From contig JAJFLV010000161.1 of assembly GCA_021772535.1 (NCBI GenBank), positions 1-38,134 on the forward strand: 38,134 bases of DNA, read 5' to 3'. The notes beneath the pieces are model-generated. The model searched no databases, was not told the origin of the DNA, and was given only the letters and a program-made list of their open reading frames with translations. The position numbers and the translations under genes are program-made. Source of the stretch: Opitutales bacterium (GTDB lineage: Bacteria > Verrucomicrobiota > Verrucomicrobiia > Opitutales > UBA2987). Below, piece by piece: positions 30,201 to 38,134 of the stretch; the first letter of the stretch is position 1; each line of letters begins with the position of its first letter.

Positions 30201-30367
30201 GCCGAGGCGTCATTTACAAACTGCAAAAATCGACCGACTTCCACTCCTGGAGCGATCTTGGCCAAACCCTTTTCTCACAAGACAGCACAACAGAGACGTG
30301 GGAATCGTCCGGCACAGAGGATTCACCGGCAAACTTCAGGCTGGTGATTGAGAGGTTCGATCAGTAA
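27215..30367 (+). CDS. Secreted multidomain protein: N-terminal GDVA-type domain, Calx-beta-like domain with inserted 7-repeat beta-propeller, verrucomicrobial-type C-terminal module
   Basis: Signal peptide MGNKSLWKSWASIMGIFGYLLGGLTSLVA; seven repeats such as LHGVAFGAGQFIAVGKDGLILTSTDGASWTEQ; DDFDGDERANLLEFSLGTDPTVDDP near the C-terminus. Start 27215 chosen from signal peptide; ORF open from 27083. Confidence 0.8.
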   Translation: MGNKSLWKSWASIMGIFGYLLGGLTSLVALNPGDVALTRVTPDSVILLALADIPAGERIIFTDRRWTSRGFEPDNGQEGEGFYVWTAPANGDRVEAGAQVRINFPSGTIFLDWQDYLFLFQITQKNPQFLYSIFTDRNWNLWDNPARGLTNDITSISIGIIADAPTDTNGQPRINHEIKSDIRETFKGELDQLGLLRKLAEIQSWTWVENNPNPIDDGDFANIPSSGLIEFSSPFHLVREDATSFSVILRRLYGSKENVSVRLSTVTRISDFARFRPRATGVFDDLTGVAYGNGIFTVVGSGSETLTSTNGITWNQPHPIQFENLHGVAFGAGQFIAVGKDGLILTSTDGASWTEQASPTVENLYSVEFLNNIFFAVGEKNTILTSIDTVTWNTATISSESGALYGINFGNNLFVAVGKDGALFSSEDGETWLPTGVGVTGKTLWEIVYTNTGFVAVGDEGRIVFSGDGATWAQKRSGERLSLYAVAVVGANKVAVGKEGLIITTDDSAASQALETLDDDTDFQSTREESRASSLFDVAFAADTVVAVGEYGKIISGAITGGTQLSAAAETDFTSIVNASVFWADGDSDPKVQTITFARDNVTAVRKRFDLRLISALGEPDLGTSTTHISIFNSDPPFNRIVDNYGPFLTFKNVELSLNNGDSTLAHQLRFRIQNTSSVDSKALLVTFDGSNLPDLDLPIVPSGNVSEIIQIDLPEVVQSISLFEFLSNNSEPVFKHRRFINSVFIVEDRSGNGVKAGTLGTGFVTDLVATPIGVLGSKSSQKENAGGVGVIKPLFSGGTPPPPPGEGGGEGFGLVLTEIELTGNSSIETGSGVDFTAIGTYLDPFTQEEFEEELTDPQPDWILNPLSYPLDANGLLTANANPTLVYPQTAALSASSIDGAPVDELGNPIPVITDLNVEIDEPAGNQDYPAWVTTNGLLAGPSGEKDDFDGDERANLLEFSLGTDPTVDDPQGLPYNMVDKGGGTYSIQYTRPKSRRGVIYKLQKSTDFHSWSDLGQTLFSQDSTTETWESSGTEDSPANFRLVIERFDQ

Positions 30368-30388
30368 TTTTATGAGAGTCGTTAATTT

Positions 30389-32491
30389 TTGCCGACCTCA
30401 TTCGAGATGCGAAGACCGCTGGTAAACACATTATTGCTGAATCTGGGAGGAATATTCCTGGTTTGCGGATTGGGAACGGTCCTTGTTTCGTATAAAAATG
30501 GAGAAGGACCCAGAAGGCTCAGTTTCGACCTCTTATTCCATAGTCCGCTGCACCTTCACAGAGTCGATGAAACGGCCAAAGACAACGTCATCGTTTATCT
30601 GGATGACCTTTCCCACAACGCCCTCGACCAACCCTACGATAGCATTTGGGACCGGCGCCTGCATGCCTACCTGCTTGATAGATTGACCAGCGATGGCGCC
30701 AAAATGGTCTTTTATGACATCGTCTTCGACCAGAGCAGCTCTAATAAGAAAAGCGATAACGTTTTTGCGGAGGCCATTGCCAATAACGGTTCAGTTTTTT
30801 TAGGGGCCGGCCTGGAGCGACAAGAGAGCGCAGATATGGCATATGACGAAATCATCAACGCTCCACACGGTCTATTTCGTAAAAAGGCCAAAGCCTGGGG
30901 AATGATCCACAGTCCACTCGATCCCGACCAAGGAATTCGTGTATTGTCCACCGGCACCGAGGAATATTCATCGGCCACCTGGATATCCGCCCTTTTCCTG
31001 GCTCCTGGAATAGAAAATAAACTGGGGCCTCGAATGAAGGAACGCTGGCTGAACTATCTTGGGCCGCCGGATACAATACCGTCGGTCAGTTTTTTTCGTG
31101 CCTTGCAAGAGGATGCCCTGCCATACGGATTTTTCAAAGATAAGATCGTATTTGTGGGGGCCAAGGGATCAGTAGGTTTTACTGGAACCACGAAAGATAC
31201 TTTTCGCTCTCCCTACAGGGAATCGGGCAAGCATCCCTTTTACAATGGTGTCGAACTCCACGTCATGGCTCTGGATAACCTGCTTGCAGGCAACTGGTAC
31301 ACCCGGATGAACCGAAAGACGGAACTCATTCTCGTATTGGCAATCGGGGCAATCCTTGTTCTGAGTATGATTTCCCTGCGCCCTCGTTATTCCCTGCTTA
31401 TGTCTCTGGGAGCCGTAGTTATTCTGCTGCTGGTTCCACCTTATATTTGCCTGAGCACCGGATATTTTTATAGTTGGGTCGTTCCGCCATTCTTTCTTGT
31501 GCCGACGGCCTTTCTCTGGTCGGCAGGCTGCCATTTTTTCCGCGAAGTGCGCAGACGGAACCGATTGCGACGGACGTTTTCCGCCTATTTGTCCCCCGTC
31601 ATGGTAAAACGGCTGGCCGATGCCGATGAGGAGCCTCAATTGGGCGGACATGAGGAAAACATCACCGCTTTTTTCAGCGATATCGAAAGTTTCTCCAGTT
31701 TTTCGGAATCGCTCACTCCTACACAGCTGACGGAAGTCATGAATACTTATTTAACGGAGATGACGAATATCCTCCGGGAGCAAGGAGGGGTGCTGGACAA
31801 ATATATCGGGGACGCCATCGTCGGCATGTTTGGAGCCCTGGTCGATATGGAGGATCATGCCAGCAAGGCCTGCTTTGCTGCTGCCCGGATGCAGGAGAGG
31901 CTGGCTGAATTACGCCAGGCGTGGGCAACTAAAGAAGGAATCCAGTTTACGGTGCTGGGAAAGGTGAGGGCCCGCATCGGCCTCAATAGCGGACCGGCTA
32001 CAGTGGGCAACTTCGGCTCCGAGTTCCGTTTCAACTACACCATGATGGGCGACATGGTGAATCTGGCCGCACGCTGCGAAAGCGGAGCCAAGACCTACGG
32101 CGTCTATACTATGGCGGCGGAAGAAACCAAGTCGGCGGCGGAAAAGTATTCCTCGGAGTTTCTTTTCCGCTTTCTGGACAAAGTTATCGTGAAGGGCCGC
32201 AGACAGCCGGTTAATCTCTACGAGCTTGTCGGATTCAGGGAAAAACAGCCGGAATCGGTACATGAATGCCTCCTGATTTATAACCAGGCCTTGGAAAAAT
32301 ACCTTGGCCAGGATTGGGAAGGAGCAATCGCGCTTTTGGATCAATCGGTTTTACTGGAACCCAACAGACCGGCTGGAGGCGAAGAGGAACGCGTTAATCC
32401 GTCCATAATTCTGCGGAACCGCTGCCTGCAATTGGAGAAAGACCCGCCCGCCAAAGACTGGGACGGCGTTTATATCATGTCTTCCAAATAG
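30389..32491 (+). CDS. CHASE2-domain class III adenylate/guanylate cyclase
   Basis: N-terminal CHASE2 (DNVIVYLDDLSHNALDQPYDSIWDRRLHAYLLDRLTSDGAKMVFYDIVFDQ), three TM helices, cyclase domain ITAFFSDIESFSSFSE, LDKYIGDAIVGMFG, NYTMMGDMVNLAARCESG. A start at 30407 (MRRPLVN) is also possible. Confidence 0.94.
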   Translation: MPTSFEMRRPLVNTLLLNLGGIFLVCGLGTVLVSYKNGEGPRRLSFDLLFHSPLHLHRVDETAKDNVIVYLDDLSHNALDQPYDSIWDRRLHAYLLDRLTSDGAKMVFYDIVFDQSSSNKKSDNVFAEAIANNGSVFLGAGLERQESADMAYDEIINAPHGLFRKKAKAWGMIHSPLDPDQGIRVLSTGTEEYSSATWISALFLAPGIENKLGPRMKERWLNYLGPPDTIPSVSFFRALQEDALPYGFFKDKIVFVGAKGSVGFTGTTKDTFRSPYRESGKHPFYNGVELHVMALDNLLAGNWYTRMNRKTELILVLAIGAILVLSMISLRPRYSLLMSLGAVVILLLVPPYICLSTGYFYSWVVPPFFLVPTAFLWSAGCHFFREVRRRNRLRRTFSAYLSPVMVKRLADADEEPQLGGHEENITAFFSDIESFSSFSESLTPTQLTEVMNTYLTEMTNILREQGGVLDKYIGDAIVGMFGALVDMEDHASKACFAAARMQERLAELRQAWATKEGIQFTVLGKVRARIGLNSGPATVGNFGSEFRFNYTMMGDMVNLAARCESGAKTYGVYTMAAEETKSAAEKYSSEFLFRFLDKVIVKGRRQPVNLYELVGFREKQPESVHECLLIYNQALEKYLGQDWEGAIALLDQSVLLEPNRPAGGEEERVNPSIILRNRCLQLEKDPPAKDWDGVYIMSSK

Positions 32492-32492
32492 A

Positions 32493-32572
32493 CCCGGCAA
32501 GCCCCGTCGCGCCTTGCTCAAAATGCATAATTGCTCTCTGCATCAACATCATCGAATTTGAGATAGGTTCTA
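32493..32572. repeat. Solo end of the 14611-14888 element, reverse orientation
   Basis: Reverse complement of 14611-14690 with 79/80 identities by manual alignment (single difference AACGCAT vs AATGCAT); contains one 18-bp terminal repeat at 32555-32572. Confidence 0.88.
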
Positions 32573-32598
32573 GTCTGAAACTCGGGAAAGACATCCAT

Positions 32599-32928
32599 TC
32601 ATTCGGACTCACCTTCCTCCTCAAATCTGTAGATGATGTCCTCCGGGTTGGCATAGCCGAGTTTTTGACGCACTACCCTTTCAAGAAAATCCGGCTCATG
32701 CAGAACAAGATCCAGATATTTTTCTTTTCCGGAAATTTTTTCTTTCAAAAGATTCAGCCGCTCCTCCAGCTCTGCTTCCCGTGATTCGAACTGCTCCATT
32801 TCACGATAACTTTGTAAAATGAGAGTGCCGAAAGAAAGGATTATGAGTAAAAGCAGGGTGCCCAGCAGACTTAATACGATTTGAGCCAAAGATGCGATTT
32901 TACCAGCCATTTTACCAACCAATCGCAA
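32599..32928 (-). CDS. FtsB/DivIC-like septum formation initiator protein
   Basis: Short protein with N-terminal TM, coiled coil (SREAELEERLNLLKEKISG) and DFLERVVRQKLGYANPEDIIYRF signature. Confidence 0.85.
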   Translation of the reverse strand: MRLVGKMAGKIASLAQIVLSLLGTLLLLIILSFGTLILQSYREMEQFESREAELEERLNLLKEKISGKEKYLDLVLHEPDFLERVVRQKLGYANPEDIIYRFEEEGESE

Positions 32929-33027
32929 CCTCTATAGATTTCCTATACCCCTGAAAAGAAAAAACGGATTGCTACTTTTAAAGTCATAAATTTTTTGTTA
33001 TGAAAGAGAACAGAATTTTAGGACACT

Positions 33028-33837
33028 ATGTACGAAAGTTATTTTGGCTTCCGGGAGATGCCATTCAACATCACTCCCGATCCCAAGTTTCTTTTCCTCA
33101 GCCCCACCCATTTGGATGCGCTTCAATATTTGCGCTACGGGGTTAAGGAAAGAAAGGGATTCATCGTGTTGACTGGCGAAGTCGGCTGCGGCAAAACCAC
33201 CCTGTGCCGAAAATTGCTCAATGAACTGGATGGGGAAAAGTACGAAACAGCTCTTATTCTGAATCCACGCCTTTCGGAAACCCAGTTGCTCAAGGCCATC
33301 CTGACGGAAATGGGCGAAGAGACCAAGGCCCGTAGCCGCAATGATCTTCTCAACCAGCTCAACCACGCTCTGTTGGACCGCATTCATGCCGGCAAGGATA
33401 TCGTATTGATCATCGATGAATCGCAAAATTTGGCCTTCGAAGCGCTCGAGCATATTCGGCTTCTTTCCAATCTGGAAACCGATAAGCAAAAATTGCTGCA
33501 GATTATTCTCATCGGCCAGCCCGAATTGAAGGAAAAGCTGCTGGAAAAACGGTTGCGACAGTTGAAGCAGCGCATCCTTGTCCAGTACGACCTCACTCCT
33601 CTCTCGCAGGATCAAGTGATTCATTACATTCAACACCGGCTCTCCATGGCAGGCGGCATGGGGCGGCCAAGTTTCACCCCCTACGCGTATCAGAAAATCT
33701 TTAAATCCAGCCAGGGAATTCCCAGAATGATAAATAATTTGTGTGACAAGTCCCTCCTCTCGGCATTTACTAGGTCGTCAGACAATGTCAACTATTGGGA
33801 TGTGAGGCGGGCAATAAAGGATCTAAACCTTAAATGA
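33028..33837 (+). CDS. ExeA/GspA-like AAA ATPase
   Basis: MYESYFGFREMPFNITPDPKFLFLSPTHLDALQYLRYGVKERKGFIVLTGEVGCGKTTLCRKLL; Walker B DIVLIIDESQNL. Confidence 0.92.
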   Translation: MYESYFGFREMPFNITPDPKFLFLSPTHLDALQYLRYGVKERKGFIVLTGEVGCGKTTLCRKLLNELDGEKYETALILNPRLSETQLLKAILTEMGEETKARSRNDLLNQLNHALLDRIHAGKDIVLIIDESQNLAFEALEHIRLLSNLETDKQKLLQIILIGQPELKEKLLEKRLRQLKQRILVQYDLTPLSQDQVIHYIQHRLSMAGGMGRPSFTPYAYQKIFKSSQGIPRMINNLCDKSLLSAFTRSSDNVNYWDVRRAIKDLNLK

Positions 33838-34775
33838 GCCTCATCAACGACGCTCTAAAAAAAGCCCAAAAGGCGCATTCGACGGATAATGCGCCACCGC
33901 CGCCTGTTGGACAAAGTCATTCCGTTTCCCATGGCATGGGCAAAGGACAATTGATGAAGATCTTTCTGGCGGCCGTCGTCGTTCTCGGTATTTTCGGAAC
34001 CTCGGTGGCTTTTTTAATTCTGGGTCTGATGGGCGATAAAGAGGTTGAACCTGCGGAAACTCAGGCTCTTGCCTCCTCTGCGGCACCGGTTCTTTCAAAT
34101 AAGGAGGCCTCGGCCAGCCAGAAAGTCGTGCCCGTTTCCAAACCGGAACCCGCCATTACCTCGCCCAAAGCCAATATGGTACCGGTTCCCATTGAACCAG
34201 TGGCAGCGGCGAAGCCACGACCGGCAGAAATTTCCCAACCCGCGGCCAAACCCACTCCGGCTCCGGCTCCGAAAGAGGCGCCTCCTTCATCCGCCCCGGT
34301 CACGGGTTTCGGTCTGGTCCGACAAACTGTTGTCCGGGGCAATGAAAATGCCGGCTTGGTGGATGATGTATTGGACAGCGAGCCCCAAAAAACTGTAACT
34401 CCAGTTCCCGCGAGTCCCACCCCCGCGATTGCCCAAAATCGGCCTCAAGCGGAGGCGACTCCAGCGACTTCCACGCCACAAGCTAAATCGGCGCCTGCTC
34501 AACAGAAGGAAATAGTCAAAGCAACCCCCATGCCGACAGCCAGCAAACAAACGCCCGCCGCTGCAAAGGACCCGGTGATCGCGGACTACGTCGATAAACT
34601 TGTAATCCAGGGAATTCGTCTCTCGGGCGTCAATAGCAAGGTCCTCATGAACAATAAGGTATTTCGCCTCAACACTTACGTAAACCGCGACTTGAAATTG
34701 ACAGTAATTTCAATTAGCAAAGAACGAATCATTTTTGCAGACAATGTCGGAATCCGATACACCAAATACTACTGA
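33834..34775 (+). CDS. GspB/ExeB-like single-TM protein with C-terminal T2SSB-like domain
   Basis: MSLINDALKKAQK N-terminus, single TM, Pro/Ala-rich spacer, C-terminal DYVDKLVIQGIRLSGVNSKVLMNNKVFRLNTYVNRDLKLTVISISKERIIFADNVGIRYTKYY; ATGA overlap with the ExeA-like gene. Confidence 0.7.
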   Translation: MSLINDALKKAQKAHSTDNAPPPPVGQSHSVSHGMGKGQLMKIFLAAVVVLGIFGTSVAFLILGLMGDKEVEPAETQALASSAAPVLSNKEASASQKVVPVSKPEPAITSPKANMVPVPIEPVAAAKPRPAEISQPAAKPTPAPAPKEAPPSSAPVTGFGLVRQTVVRGNENAGLVDDVLDSEPQKTVTPVPASPTPAIAQNRPQAEATPATSTPQAKSAPAQQKEIVKATPMPTASKQTPAAAKDPVIADYVDKLVIQGIRLSGVNSKVLMNNKVFRLNTYVNRDLKLTVISISKERIIFADNVGIRYTKYY

Positions 34776-36171
34776 TTCTTCCAAGGGTGAGGAATCACAA
34801 AGTCCCGAAAGCCCTCCAAAGCTGCGTCTTTCCCTGAGGAAAACGTCTTCTCCCGACCCTGGTCAAAGCGCAGAGGAAAAACCTCCGGCAGCGCCTCCGC
34901 CCCAAGAGGAGGCCGCAAAGCCCGAGGAAACGAAGGCCGAAGCGGAATTACCCGGTGGCGGTGACAGCGCGGGCGGCAAGCTGAAACTTTCCCTGGGACC
35001 AATAAAGGATGTCACTCCGCAACCAGAGGCCGAAAAAACGGATTTGGATTCCGATGCCGATCCATTTGACATCAAACCAAACCCAGTCGAGGGCGGCACT
35101 GCTCTGAAATTAGGCATCAAGCCCAAGGCGCCTGAACCGGAAGCGAAACCGGCAACGCCTCCTCCCGTCAAAAAGAAAAAATCCGGCATTACCATCCGGG
35201 GGCTGACAGGAAGGCCTTTTGGCCCTCAAGAAACCAAGGAGGAAGAAAAACCGGCCCCGGAGGCCACGATTTCTGAAGAACCCGGGGTTGAAAGCGATGC
35301 GGCTCCTCCTATCGAAGCCGGAGAAACACTCGCTCCTTCCGAAACCCAAGGTCTACCTGAGGAGACAAAAACGGCTCCACCTCCAGCAGCAAAGAAAGCT
35401 CCTCCGCCCCCGACAAAGAAAAAACCTGTCCCGGCCCCTCCGCCTCCGAAATCGAAGGTAAAACTGGCCAAACCCGCACCCGCTCCATCAAAAGAAAAGA
35501 AAGATAAAGTTTCGGCTCCTCCGCCCGGAAAGAAGAAACCGGCGGACCTCAAGAAAACTGAGAAAAAGCCTAAACCGGAATCCGCTAAAGCATCCCCCAA
35601 AAAAATTGCCCTTGTTCTACTGCTTGTCATGGGCATCTTTGTGGCTGCGGGATATTTTGCCATATCCGCCTTTTTTGGTTCTTCCGCGGAGGAATCATCC
35701 GAACCCATCGCTTCAACGCCCTCGGCTTCCAGCCAATCTCCATCGGCAAAGCCGGAAACTCCGGCCCCGGCCCCGGCAATCGTCAAAGATAGTGCACCCA
35801 CCCCACAACCGACAGTTACGCCAACCCCTGCTCCAGCTGTCCCCATACCTACACCTTCTGTTCCCCAACTAAAGATTGAGCGGGTGGTTGTTACTTCAGC
35901 GGAGCCGGAATCGGAACCCGAATCAGAAGAGGTTTTTCAGGCAGCCGAACCCGAGCAGGACGAAAATATAATCGCTTTCGTCGACAGCCTGGTCATCAAG
36001 GGTTCGATCGGAGATGGCGTCTCGGCCAGGATCCTTGTCGGCAATTACAAATATTCTGTCAATGATGTTGTCGATGAAAGCCTGGGGGTTGTCTTTTCAG
36101 GAATTAACAAATCCACCCGCGTGATAATTTTCACCGACGCTGAGGGTGCGCGTTATTACAAACCGTTTTGA
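34744..36171 (+). CDS. Pro/Lys/Glu-rich single-TM protein, C-terminal domain paralogous to the preceding gene
   Basis: MSESDTPNTTDSS start at 34744; long low-complexity region; TM (KIALVLLLVMGIFVAAGYFAISAFF); C-terminal IIAFVDSLVIKGSIGDGVSARILVGNYKYSVNDVVDESLGVVFSGINKSTRVIIFTDAEGARYYKPF. Confidence 0.7.
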   Translation: MSESDTPNTTDSSKGEESQSPESPPKLRLSLRKTSSPDPGQSAEEKPPAAPPPQEEAAKPEETKAEAELPGGGDSAGGKLKLSLGPIKDVTPQPEAEKTDLDSDADPFDIKPNPVEGGTALKLGIKPKAPEPEAKPATPPPVKKKKSGITIRGLTGRPFGPQETKEEEKPAPEATISEEPGVESDAAPPIEAGETLAPSETQGLPEETKTAPPPAAKKAPPPPTKKKPVPAPPPPKSKVKLAKPAPAPSKEKKDKVSAPPPGKKKPADLKKTEKKPKPESAKASPKKIALVLLLVMGIFVAAGYFAISAFFGSSAEESSEPIASTPSASSQSPSAKPETPAPAPAIVKDSAPTPQPTVTPTPAPAVPIPTPSVPQLKIERVVVTSAEPESEPESEEVFQAAEPEQDENIIAFVDSLVIKGSIGDGVSARILVGNYKYSVNDVVDESLGVVFSGINKSTRVIIFTDAEGARYYKPF

Positions 36172-36232
36172 ACAGAAATCCTTATCAGCGTCTTTCCAAT
36201 CGATCAGCCGGGCTTTTCGTTTAGAATAATTC

Positions 36233-38128
36233 TCAGCTTGGATCGTCCAAAGAGGGCACATATTCGGGAACGAAGTTTTTCAGCATTTCCTTATAGTAGC
36301 TATCGCCACCGGATGAAAGGCTGTCATTTAATAGTTTGAACTTTTTCCGCACCTCTTCTAGCGGTTGCGGATCGCATAAAAAACGTAGTATTTGGGGATG
36401 CCGGGTTTCAGTCAGGGTCTCCTCATCGCGCTGGATTTCTTCGCAAAGTTTTTCCCCTGGGCGCAATCCGGTAAATTGTATTTCAATATCCGTTTCCGGG
36501 CGAAAACCGCTTAACTCGATCATTTGGCGCGCCAGGTCAAGAATTTTGATCGGCTCGCCCATATCGAGCACAAAAATCTCTCCGCCGGTCCCCTGAGTGG
36601 CACTTTGCAAAACCAACCCGACGGCCTCAGGAATTGTCATGAAGTACCGCACAACATCCGGATGTGTCACGGTTACCGGGCCCCCCCGGTGAATTTGTTT
36701 TCGGAATATGGGAACGACGCTGCCGGATGAGCCCAACACATTGCCAAAACGAACTGCCATAAAGTTTGTCCGGTTGTGAGCCGCGCAATTGAGCGCCTGG
36801 ATGTATGTTTCCGCCAAACGCTTGGTGGCGCCCATGACATTGGTAGGATTGATGGCCTTGTCAGTGGAAATGAAAACAAATTTATCGATACCTAATTCGC
36901 TGGAGACATCGGCCAGAATACGAGTCCCCAAAGTATTGTTCTTTACCGCTTCCCCTGGCTGTCGTTCCATCAGAAAAACGTGTTTGTGGGCCGCGGCATG
37001 AAATACGATCTGGGGGTTAAATTCCGATAAAATCCGTCGTATTCTGTTTTCGTCCTGAATATCCGCCACAAGCGGTTTGATGATCGAATCGTATCCTTCC
37101 TCAATCAAGTTTTGCTCGGCTTGGAATAGTTGTACTTCGGCCCGATCGAGAAGGAGCAGCATCCCGGGTCCGTAAAAGGCTAACTGCCTGCTCAATTCGA
37201 AGCCTATACTTCCACCGGCGCCGGTCACGAGGACTCTTCTGCCCGCCACCATCTGACGAATATTATCGGATTCAAGTTCGATGGTTGCTCGTCCCAGCAA
37301 ATCCTCGATTTCAACCGGGCGAACGCGGCTGGCTTTAATTTGGCCGGTAGTCAGTTCCGCCAGAGAGGGAACTATTTCCGCTTTAAGGCCAATATTTGCA
37401 GCAATGTCCACTACCTCGCGAATTCGCCATACGGGCGCAGAGGGCATGGCAATGATGATTTCGTCAACCCCGAATTTGGGGCATAGGATTTCAAGATTAT
37501 CGGGACTGTCAACTACCGTTATGCCATGAATATGTTTTCCCCATTTTTTCCGGTTATCGTCGAGAAAAATTACCGGTTTCATACCCAGACCGCGCCGAGC
37601 CAACAGGTCTGCCGCGGTGGCCGCGCCAACATCACCGGCCCCGACTATGGCCACCCGCCGTCGTTTTATATGCTTTCCCTCGACACCTGTAATAAACCTT
37701 TCCCGGGCAACCCTTAATCCAACCCGTATTCCGCCAATAAAAACCAGTGAAAAAATAAAATCTCCGAGGATAACCCCACGCGGCGGAACAGGATTGCCCT
37801 CCAGCAAATACCAGGTGGCGGTTAAAATGATCCCGGCTAATCCCAGGGCAATAAAGACCCGGTAAAAATCAGGCAGGCGGAAGTAACTTAGGAGACCTGC
37901 AAACTGCCCGAAAGCCAGGAGTAAAATCAACTTTAGCGGCACAATCCATAATAAATTAGCGAACCGCAATTGCTTCCATTCAGCAGGCACCACAAAATCA
38001 AAGCGCAATTCATAAGCGAGATAGAGGCTGGCCGCCAAAGCTGCCGAATAAGCCAGAAAAAGAAGCGGGGTTCTCGACGGCAACAGATGACGGCAAAATC
38101 CGGCAAAGTAATGGAATTTATTGGACAT
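36233..38128 (-). CDS. Membrane-anchored nucleoside-diphosphate-sugar epimerase/dehydratase (CapD/FlaA1/PglF-like)
   Basis: N-terminal TM helices, two Rossmann folds (VAIVGAGDVGAATAADL, VLVTGAGGSIGFELSRQL), STDKAINPTNVMGATKRLAE, FRPETDIEIQFTGLRPGEKLCEEI. Confidence 0.95.
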   Translation of the reverse strand: MSNKFHYFAGFCRHLLPSRTPLLFLAYSAALAASLYLAYELRFDFVVPAEWKQLRFANLLWIVPLKLILLLAFGQFAGLLSYFRLPDFYRVFIALGLAGIILTATWYLLEGNPVPPRGVILGDFIFSLVFIGGIRVGLRVARERFITGVEGKHIKRRRVAIVGAGDVGAATAADLLARRGLGMKPVIFLDDNRKKWGKHIHGITVVDSPDNLEILCPKFGVDEIIIAMPSAPVWRIREVVDIAANIGLKAEIVPSLAELTTGQIKASRVRPVEIEDLLGRATIELESDNIRQMVAGRRVLVTGAGGSIGFELSRQLAFYGPGMLLLLDRAEVQLFQAEQNLIEEGYDSIIKPLVADIQDENRIRRILSEFNPQIVFHAAAHKHVFLMERQPGEAVKNNTLGTRILADVSSELGIDKFVFISTDKAINPTNVMGATKRLAETYIQALNCAAHNRTNFMAVRFGNVLGSSGSVVPIFRKQIHRGGPVTVTHPDVVRYFMTIPEAVGLVLQSATQGTGGEIFVLDMGEPIKILDLARQMIELSGFRPETDIEIQFTGLRPGEKLCEEIQRDEETLTETRHPQILRFLCDPQPLEEVRKKFKLLNDSLSSGGDSYYKEMLKNFVPEYVPSLDDPS

Positions 38129-38134
38129 TAATTA

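Noticed and set aside
35226-35846. 206-aa Gly/Ala-rich minus-strand ORF
   Set aside because: Antisense reading of the Pro/Lys-rich low-complexity gene; artefact of codon composition.
1-38134. tRNA, rRNA, CRISPR array, prophage or restriction/defence genes
   Set aside because: Looked for on both strands by eye; none recognised. A tRNAscan/Infernal run would be needed to exclude small RNAs formally.

Overview
The window is 38.1 kb of bacterial chromosome. Gene content and protein style (HprK next to lpt genes, PhoH/7TM-HD/YbeY run, MSLINDALKKAQ-type proteins, verrucomicrobial-type C-terminal module) suggest a Verrucomicrobia/Opitutae-like organism, but that taxonomy is inference. From left to right it holds: dnaA (minus, runs off the left edge) with an AT-rich, DnaA-box-bearing upstream region that may be oriC; an hprK-lptB-lptA-lptC block; a sodium:solute symporter; a 2OG-Fe(II) oxygenase; a glycosyltransferase; HIT, phoH, 7TM-HD and ybeY; tonB; a repeat-dense intergenic region; a PhyH-type oxygenase; a homocysteine S-methyltransferase; fabZ; a CrtI-like oxidoreductase; a dGTPase; an atypical NRAMP-like transporter; an MTR-kinase-like protein; a three-gene cassette of a FecR-TPR-outer-membrane-barrel protein, a secreted Calx-beta/beta-propeller protein and a CHASE2 class III cyclase; a FtsB/DivIC-like protein; an ExeA-like ATPase with two paralogous TM proteins; and a CapD/FlaA1-like epimerase. 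Best leads: (1) the FecR/TPR/barrel + propeller + CHASE2-cyclase cassette as a candidate envelope-to-cyclic-nucleotide signalling system; (2) a 7-repeat beta-propeller that appears inserted inside a Calx-beta domain; (3) a 278-bp non-coding element with exact 18-bp terminal inverted repeats and a second 80-bp end copy (79/80 identical) about 18 kb away, next to another long imperfect palindrome; (4) an NRAMP-fold transporter lacking the canonical DPGN and MPH metal-binding motifs. No tRNA, rRNA or CRISPR was recognised. All similarity calls are by eye; no searches were run.
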